Assembly: GCA_034434335.1 (NCBI GenBank)
Contig: DAOTZS010000268.1
Span: 1 to 18,549, forward strand
DNA length: 18,549 bases
From: DAOTZS01 sp034434335
GTDB lineage: Bacteria; Chloroflexota; Anaerolineae; CG2-30-64-16
Direction: 5' to 3'
Shown here in pieces: positions 15,419 to 18,549 of the stretch. Positions within the stretch are counted from its first letter, which is position 1. Each line of letters begins with the position of its first letter. Position numbers and translations under genes: made by a program. The notes below the pieces were generated by a model. The model ran no database searches, had not been told where the DNA came from, and saw only the letters and a program-made list of their open reading frames with translations.

Positions 15419-16805
15419 CTATATTGTCGGCCTGCTGGCGGCCGACATCGGGCTGACCTTGCTGGCCCTCTATCTGGCTGCCCTGGCCAGGCTTCATCTC
15501 CCCTATGGCGTCCGCCTGACACCCGACTATGTGGATTTGCCGTGGGCAGTCTATCTGATGGCAGCCATCATCTGGCTGGTGGTGTCAGCCGTGTTGTCGC
15601 TTTACACTTTGCTGCAACATCATGGCATCCGAGACGAGCTACGGCTTGTCATGGGGGCCGTTTTCCTGAGCAATTTGAGCTTCGCCGGGCTGCTTTACAT
15701 TACCTTTCGTGATGTCCCCAGGTTGCTCTTCATCTACTCCCTGATCCTGCAGGCCGCCTTTCTGGTGGGCCTTCGCCTGGCCATTTACCTTTGGAAACGA
15801 TGGCGGCGCAGCGACGGAAATGTCACGCGGGTGCTGATTATCGGCGCAGGCAGGGTGGGCCGGGAGCTGGGTCGGCGCATCGCCGCGCGCAGTGGCGACC
15901 TGACCCTCGCAGGCTATCTGGATGATGACCCGGCCAAACAAGGGCAGGTCTACGAGGGCGCACCTGTGCTGGGCAGGACGGCAGAAGCCCCCCGGGTGGT
16001 GGCAGAGCAGCGCGTGGACGAGGTGCTGTTTGCCCTGCCCATGCGCGCCCACCAGTCGCTGGAGACGCTGGTGATGGCGTTGCAGGCGATGCCCGTGCGG
16101 GTGCGGGTGGTGCCTGATTTCTTCGACCTGGCCTTCTTCCGGGCAACCATTGACGACTTCGACGGCATCCCGCTCATCGGCCTGCGCGACCCGGCGATTG
16201 ACGGGTTCAACCGCCTGCTCAAACGCCTGCTGGACCTCGTGCTGGCGACCGTTGGCATCGTCCTGGCAGCGCCGCTCATGCTGGTCATCGCGCTGGCGAT
16301 ACGGCTCGATTCACCGGGGCCGGTGCTTTTCCGGCAGCAACGGGTGGGCGAGAACGGCAGGCTGTTCACCATCTACAAGTTCCGCACTATGACCCCCGAC
16401 GCCGAGCAGCGCCAGCAGGAGGTGCTGCGCCACGTCGCGGCCAACCAGGTCATCCACAAATGGCCCGATGATCCGCGGGTGACGCGGGTGGGGCGTTTTC
16501 TCCGCCGCAGCAGCCTGGATGAGCTTCCCCAGCTCTTCAATGTGCTCAAGGGCGACATGAGCCTGGTGGGGCCCAGGCCCGAGTTGCCGTGGCTGGTCGA
16601 GCGCTATGAGCCCTGGCAGCGCAAGCGCTTTGCCGTGCCGCCCGGCATCACTGGCTGGTGGCAGATCAACGGCCGCAGCGATCGTCCCATGCATCTTCAC
16701 ACCGACGACGACCTCTATTACATCCAGCACTACTCCCCGCTTCTAGATCTGCGCATCCTCTGGCGGACGATCGGCGTGGTCTTGCGCGGCAAAGGCGCCT
16801 ATTGA
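15399..16805 (+). CDS. Polyprenyl-phosphate sugar phosphotransferase (initiating PGT)
   Basis: A 468-residue protein. Residues 1 to about 135 contain four membrane segments, and about 145-265 form a Rossmann-like CoA_binding_3 domain with GAGRVG at 149-154. From K275 onward is the bacterial sugar-transferase domain: KRLLDLVLATVG (the membrane-dipping helix), FRQQRVGENG, YKFRTM, the catalytic Asp-Glu pair D374-E375 in SLDELPQLFN, LVGPRPELP, and PGITGWWQINGRS. Enzymes of this WbaP/WcaJ-like class move a sugar-1-phosphate from a UDP-sugar to undecaprenyl phosphate, the committed first step of repeat-unit assembly. Glucose or galactose is usual, but the sugar cannot be read from sequence. This is the last polysaccharide gene; the repeat-rich module follows. 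Confidence 0.9.
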   Translation: MRKESPNYIVGLLAADIGLTLLALYLAALARLHLPYGVRLTPDYVDLPWAVYLMAAIIWLVVSAVLSLYTLLQHHGIRDELRLVMGAVFLSNLSFAGLLYITFRDVPRLLFIYSLILQAAFLVGLRLAIYLWKRWRRSDGNVTRVLIIGAGRVGRELGRRIAARSGDLTLAGYLDDDPAKQGQVYEGAPVLGRTAEAPRVVAEQRVDEVLFALPMRAHQSLETLVMALQAMPVRVRVVPDFFDLAFFRATIDDFDGIPLIGLRDPAIDGFNRLLKRLLDLVLATVGIVLAAPLMLVIALAIRLDSPGPVLFRQQRVGENGRLFTIYKFRTMTPDAEQRQQEVLRHVAANQVIHKWPDDPRVTRVGRFLRRSSLDELPQLFNVLKGDMSLVGPRPELPWLVERYEPWQRKRFAVPPGITGWWQINGRSDRPMHLHTDDDLYYIQHYSPLLDLRILWRTIGVVLRGKGAY

Positions 16806-16869
16806 CCAAATAGGTGCCCGTGAGTGGGCAAAAAGGCAAAACCAGAACCACCGGCCGTCATGGGTTACC
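16806..16869. other. Spacer after the polysaccharide locus
   Basis: Only a short hairpin is visible: TGCCC and GGGCA (16815-16830) with a GTGAGT loop, followed by AAAAA rather than T. It is a poor terminator candidate on the plus strand. Otherwise I see nothing. Confidence 0.4.
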
Positions 16870-16891
16870 CAGCGAAGTGCCGTTGGACGCC
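16870..16891 (+). repeat. REP fragment, upstream edge
   Basis: A 22-nt fragment of the repeat, reading CAGCGAAGTGCCGTTGGACG then CC, lacking the GTAG half. It is identical to positions 17863-17884 in the last downstream copy; both carry GTTGGACG where the other copies have GTTAC, GTTAT or GTTAA. Confidence 0.75.
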
Positions 16892-16896
16892 TGTTC

Positions 16897-16949
16897 GTAG
16901 TAAGGCACGCAGCGCAGCGAAGTGCCGTTACAACGCCACTCCGCTGACG
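16897..16949 (+). repeat. REP copy 1 (single)
   Basis: GTAG followed by the bulged hairpin TAAGGCAC/GTGCC(G)TTA and the spacer-side arm ACGCCACTCCGCTGACG. It lacks the terminal CTAC of the complete pair. The GTAG of the next copy begins 57 nt after this one. Confidence 0.85.
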
Positions 16950-16953
16950 GCTC

Positions 16954-17022
16954 GTAGTAAGGCACGCAGCGCAGCGGAGTGCCGTTACAACGCCACTCCG
17001 CTGACGCTCCGTGGCTTACTAC
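16954..17022. repeat. Complete REP pair (BIME-like), upstream
   Basis: A 69-nt symmetrical element beginning GTAG and ending CTAC. Plus-strand half, 16954-16987: GTAG, TAAGGCAC, 13-nt loop, GTGCCGTTA, pairing with a bulged G. Minus-strand half, 17022 back to 16989: GTAG, TAAGCCAC, loop, GTGGCGTT, with the same bulge. One base (16988) separates the halves. CAGCGGAGTG (16972-16981) is also a perfect complement of CACTCCGCTG (16994-17003), so the whole element can fold as one long cruciform. Confidence 0.85.
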
Positions 17023-17053
17023 AAATAGTACGCTGAGAGATAGGAGACACTGA

Positions 17054-17647
17054 ATGTACGAGTACCGTAAAATGTCACCCGAGGAACGCCAGCGGGTTCT
17101 TGAAGCGCGACGAGCGCGCGGCTTTCCCCTCCACGCGCCACCGCATTATCCAGGCATCAACGGAGCATATCTGATCAGCGCTGCCTGCTACGAACATCGC
17201 CCTATCTTCCAAACCCCTGACGACCTCTCACTGCTGGCGGACGAGGTCCTGAGTGCTTTAGCCAAGGCCAGGATGGCGCATCCTGCGTGGGTTTTCCTGC
17301 CTAACCACTATCATGTCCTGTTAGAGGCCGAAGATCTCAGGATCATCAGCGAGACGCTGCGGCTTCTACACAGTCGTGTGGCTACCGCTATCAATGGGCG
17401 TCATCATCAGCGCGGACGTCGGGTCTGGTATCGCTACACCGATCGCCTCATTCGCAATGAGAGTCATTACTGGGCCACAGTAAACTACATTCATTTCAAT
17501 CCAGTGAAACACGGATACGTTGACCAGATAGAAGATTGGCCATGGTCAAGCATACACGAGTATCTGGAAACGCAGGGGCGGGATTGGGCTACCCGCCTGT
17601 GGAAAGCCTATCCTATCAGGGATTATGGCAAAGGATGGGACTGGTAG
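17054..17647 (+). CDS. REP-associated tyrosine transposase (RAYT, Y1/HUH family)
   Basis: A 197-residue Y1-transposase-like protein. The HUH metal motif is H85-Y86-H87 in PNHYHVLLE. The likely nucleophilic tyrosine is Y145 in NYIHFNPVKHG, the typical RAYT Y-I-x-x-N-P-V box, followed by DWPWSSIHEY. The ATG at 17054 has AGGAG at 17042-17046, 7 nt away. RAYTs are relatives of IS200/IS605 TnpA that cut and join single-stranded REP hairpins; most are single-copy, domesticated-looking genes rather than active insertion sequences. All expected catalytic residues are present, so it looks intact. Base composition is visibly less GC-rich than the polysaccharide genes, consistent with separate ancestry. 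It is flanked directly by its presumed REP substrates, starting 3 bp after its stop. Confidence 0.9.
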   Translation: MYEYRKMSPEERQRVLEARRARGFPLHAPPHYPGINGAYLISAACYEHRPIFQTPDDLSLLADEVLSALAKARMAHPAWVFLPNHYHVLLEAEDLRIISETLRLLHSRVATAINGRHHQRGRRVWYRYTDRLIRNESHYWATVNYIHFNPVKHGYVDQIEDWPWSSIHEYLETQGRDWATRLWKAYPIRDYGKGWDW

Positions 17648-17652
17648 TGCTC

Positions 17653-17721
17653 GTAGTAAGGCACGAAGCGCAGCGAAGTGCCGTTATGACGCCACTCCGC
17701 TAACGCTCCGTGGCTCACTAC
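17653..17721. repeat. Complete REP pair (BIME-like), downstream
   Basis: A second 69-nt element from GTAG to CTAC, six bases after the RAYT stop codon. It has the same architecture as the upstream pair with scattered substitutions (GAAGCG loop start, GTTATGACG, CTAACG, GGCTCACTAC). Equal length with diverged sequence argues that the 69-nt pair is the real unit. Confidence 0.85.
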
Positions 17722-17732
17722 AAACGCAGCTC

Positions 17733-17785
17733 GTAGTAAGGCACGCAGCGCAGCGAAGTGCCGTTATGACGCCACTCCGCTGACG
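17733..17785 (+). repeat. REP copy 4 (tandem array, first)
   Basis: GTAG plus bulged hairpin and ACGCCACTCCGCTGACG, without the CTAC end. Its GTAG lies exactly 56 nt before that of the next copy. Confidence 0.85.
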
Positions 17786-17788
17786 CTC

Positions 17789-17841
17789 GTAGTAAGGCAC
17801 GCAGCGCAGCGAAGTGCCGTTAAGACGCCACTCCGCTGACG
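17789..17841 (+). repeat. REP copy 5 (tandem array, second)
   Basis: Nearly identical to copy 4, differing in the TTAAGACG junction. The period to the next copy is again 56 nt. Confidence 0.85.
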
Positions 17842-17844
17842 CTC

Positions 17845-17892
17845 GTAGTAAGGCACGAAGCACAGCGAAGTGCCGTTGGACGCCACTCCGCC
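17845..17892 (+). repeat. REP copy 6 (tandem array, last, diverged)
   Basis: GTAG plus a hairpin with a GAAGCACAGCGAA loop, then GTTGGACGCCACTCCGCC. It departs from the consensus after CCGCC. It shares 22 identical bases with the upstream-edge fragment and reads directly into the gene remnant that follows. Confidence 0.75.
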
Positions 17893-17983
17893 GGTGAATG
17901 CTGCTGGCCCCCTCCTGGCCCTGCCAGGCCTGGCCCTCCTGGCGGCCCTGGGATGGCTTCTGAGACGGCGGCTGCGGCGATAA
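17870..17983 (+). pseudogene. 3' remnant encoding a C-terminal membrane anchor
   Basis: A frame from GTG 17870 (open only back to a TAA at 17849) translates to a Pro/Thr-containing linker, a hydrophobic stretch (AGPLLALPGLALLAALGW), then LLRRRLRR and a stop at 17981-17983. A short spacer, one hydrophobic helix and a basic tail is the normal C-terminal end of a membrane-anchored surface protein. No ribosome site or proper start exists, and the upstream sequence is REP copy 6. I infer that the repeat module replaced or truncated the rest of the gene. It could instead be chance, as the stretch is only about 35 codons. Confidence 0.4.
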
Positions 17984-18019
17984 GGCACTATACGAGTACA
18001 GCACAAGGAGCAAGGATCT

Positions 18020-18549
18020 ATGCGCGAGCAATCCATCCGGGTCACGATAGGGCTGATCTTCCTGGCCTTGACGCTGATTGGGACGCTATCGGTGTCGAGC
18101 ATCTTCTGGATTACGCTAACGCAGGAAAATGACGCACAGATAATAAACCTGATCGGGCGGCAAAGGATGCTCAGTCAGAAGATGACCAAAGAAGCCTGGC
18201 TGGGCCTATGGAAAGGGGACCCCAGTTACCAGAAGCAAATGCACACCACCACCCACCAGTTTGAGGAGGGCCTGCGCTCCCTGATGGACGGCGGTCAGAT
18301 CAGCTATGCCGGCACTCTTGTCTCCATACCCCCGGCCACCGACCCGGCCTTTCGCGCCGCCCTGGACGAGGTCCAGGCTATCTGGCAACCGCTGCACCAA
18401 GCGGCCCACGCCGTACTGGATAACCCGTCGGACAGCCCGGCCTTCGCTCAAGGAGTGACAGACCTGGAACGCCTTTCGGAGGCCATCTTGGAGAAGACGG
18501 ACCAGGCGGTGCGCATCTATCAGAAAAAGGCCGAGACGCGAGTGGCACT
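18020..18549 (+). CDS. Sensor protein with PilJ/NarX-like N-terminal domain, 5' part only
   Basis: The frame starts at ATG 18020, with AAGGAG at 18005-18010 (9-nt spacing), and runs off the window end after 176 codons. Residues about 7-33 form a membrane helix (VTIGLIFLALTLIGTLSVSS). INLIGRQRMLSQKMTKEA, at about 43-60, is a close match to the P-box-type motif of NarX/NarQ and PilJ N-terminal domains, and a long helical region follows with a second conserved-looking helix near the end. Such domains sit in the periplasm of sensor histidine kinases, diguanylate cyclases or chemoreceptors; the output domain lies beyond the window. Ligand unknown; the nitrate sensed by NarX should not be assumed. 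It appears to start a new transcription unit. Confidence 0.75.
   Translation, partial: MREQSIRVTIGLIFLALTLIGTLSVSSIFWITLTQENDAQIINLIGRQRMLSQKMTKEAWLGLWKGDPSYQKQMHTTTHQFEEGLRSLMDGGQISYAGTLVSIPPATDPAFRAALDEVQAIWQPLHQAAHAVLDNPSDSPAFAQGVTDLERLSEAILEKTDQAVRIYQKKAETRVA

Larger units (their letters stand above)
16870..17892. mobile_element. REP/RAYT module (REPtron-like): transposase gene flanked by palindromic repeats
   Basis: About 1.0 kb made of a RAYT gene bracketed by related palindromic repeats: one fragment, one single and one paired copy upstream; one paired copy and three single copies downstream. Each plus-strand copy starts GTAG, the tetranucleotide known in classical REPs as the recognition mark of their tyrosine transposases, followed by a hairpin with one bulged G. 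RAYT genes are known to be flanked by the REPs they act on. A 22-nt sequence recurs at both outer edges (16870-16891 and 17863-17884). Confidence 0.85.

Noticed and set aside
16815..16830. Rho-independent terminator after the PGT gene
   Set aside because: Only a 5-bp stem and followed by A rather than T on the plus strand.
16824..17036. 70-codon open frame before the transposase gene
   Set aside because: It is a translation of the REP repeats themselves (repeated RSKARSAA-CRYNATPLT), not a gene.
17653..17892. CRISPR array
   Set aside because: The repeats are palindromic, nearly contiguous (56-nt period with no unique spacers), and adjoin a RAYT rather than cas genes.
17684..18102. Minus-strand open frames over the downstream repeats
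   Set aside because: They run across the REP array and the following spacer with repeat-derived peptides; no start signals or domains.
18206..18451. Minus-strand 81-codon frame near the window end
   Set aside because: It lies opposite the sensor gene, whose plus-strand frame has a ribosome site, membrane helix and P-box motif.
1..18549. tRNA or rRNA genes
   Set aside because: I saw no cloverleaf-like sequence with a T-loop GTTCGA box and no rRNA-like conserved stretch.

Overview
The window is GC-rich, and every gene I can support lies on the plus strand. The gene families point to a free-living bacterium, most likely a Chloroflexota (Anaerolineae-like) genome. These are a DUF2142-like membrane protein with a jelly-roll domain, several cytoplasmic alkaline-phosphatase-superfamily phosphodiesterases ending in LGYL, and a DUF1972-type glycosyltransferase. 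The taxonomic call is inference from family composition; no rRNA or marker gene is present.

Positions 1-16805 form a surface-polysaccharide (Wzx/Wzy-type) locus. The order is: 3' part of a DUF2142-like membrane protein; phosphodiesterase AP1; flippase Wzx1; phosphodiesterases AP2 and AP3; a GT2 glycosyltransferase; flippase Wzx2; a left-handed beta-helix acyltransferase; a 910-residue Wzy/O-antigen-ligase fused to a GT4 glycosyltransferase; a secreted SGNH/GDSL hydrolase; a DUF1972-type GT4; and a polyprenyl-phosphate sugar phosphotransferase (PGT). Most junctions overlap by 1-20 bp or are separated by about a dozen bases, so they look translationally coupled. Two larger gaps exist: 57 bp before Wzx1 and 72 bp before the SGNH gene. 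The second gap is AT-rich and holds a sigma70-like promoter candidate.

A plausible division of labour is as follows. The PGT loads the first sugar phosphate onto undecaprenyl phosphate. The GT2 and GT4 enzymes extend the unit and the beta-helix enzyme acylates it. One or both flippases export it and the Wzy half polymerises or ligates it. The secreted SGNH enzyme may edit acyl groups. The three intact phosphodiesterases have no textbook role in such a pathway and are the main functional puzzle.

Positions 16870-17892 are a self-contained REP/RAYT module. It comprises a Y1/HUH REP-associated tyrosine transposase gene (17054-17647) flanked by palindromic repeats. Each repeat starts with GTAG and folds into a bulged hairpin, and two of them are complete 69-bp head-to-head pairs (BIME-like). 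The module is followed by a short 3' gene remnant encoding a C-terminal membrane anchor. The window ends inside a sensor gene with a PilJ/NarX-type P-box domain (18020 onward).

Beyond the genes, several polysaccharide genes carry hairpin-forming inverted repeats inside their reading frames. The strongest is a 44-nt hairpin in wzx1 with a 14-bp perfect outer stem, in a loop that is about 13 residues longer than in the paralogue.
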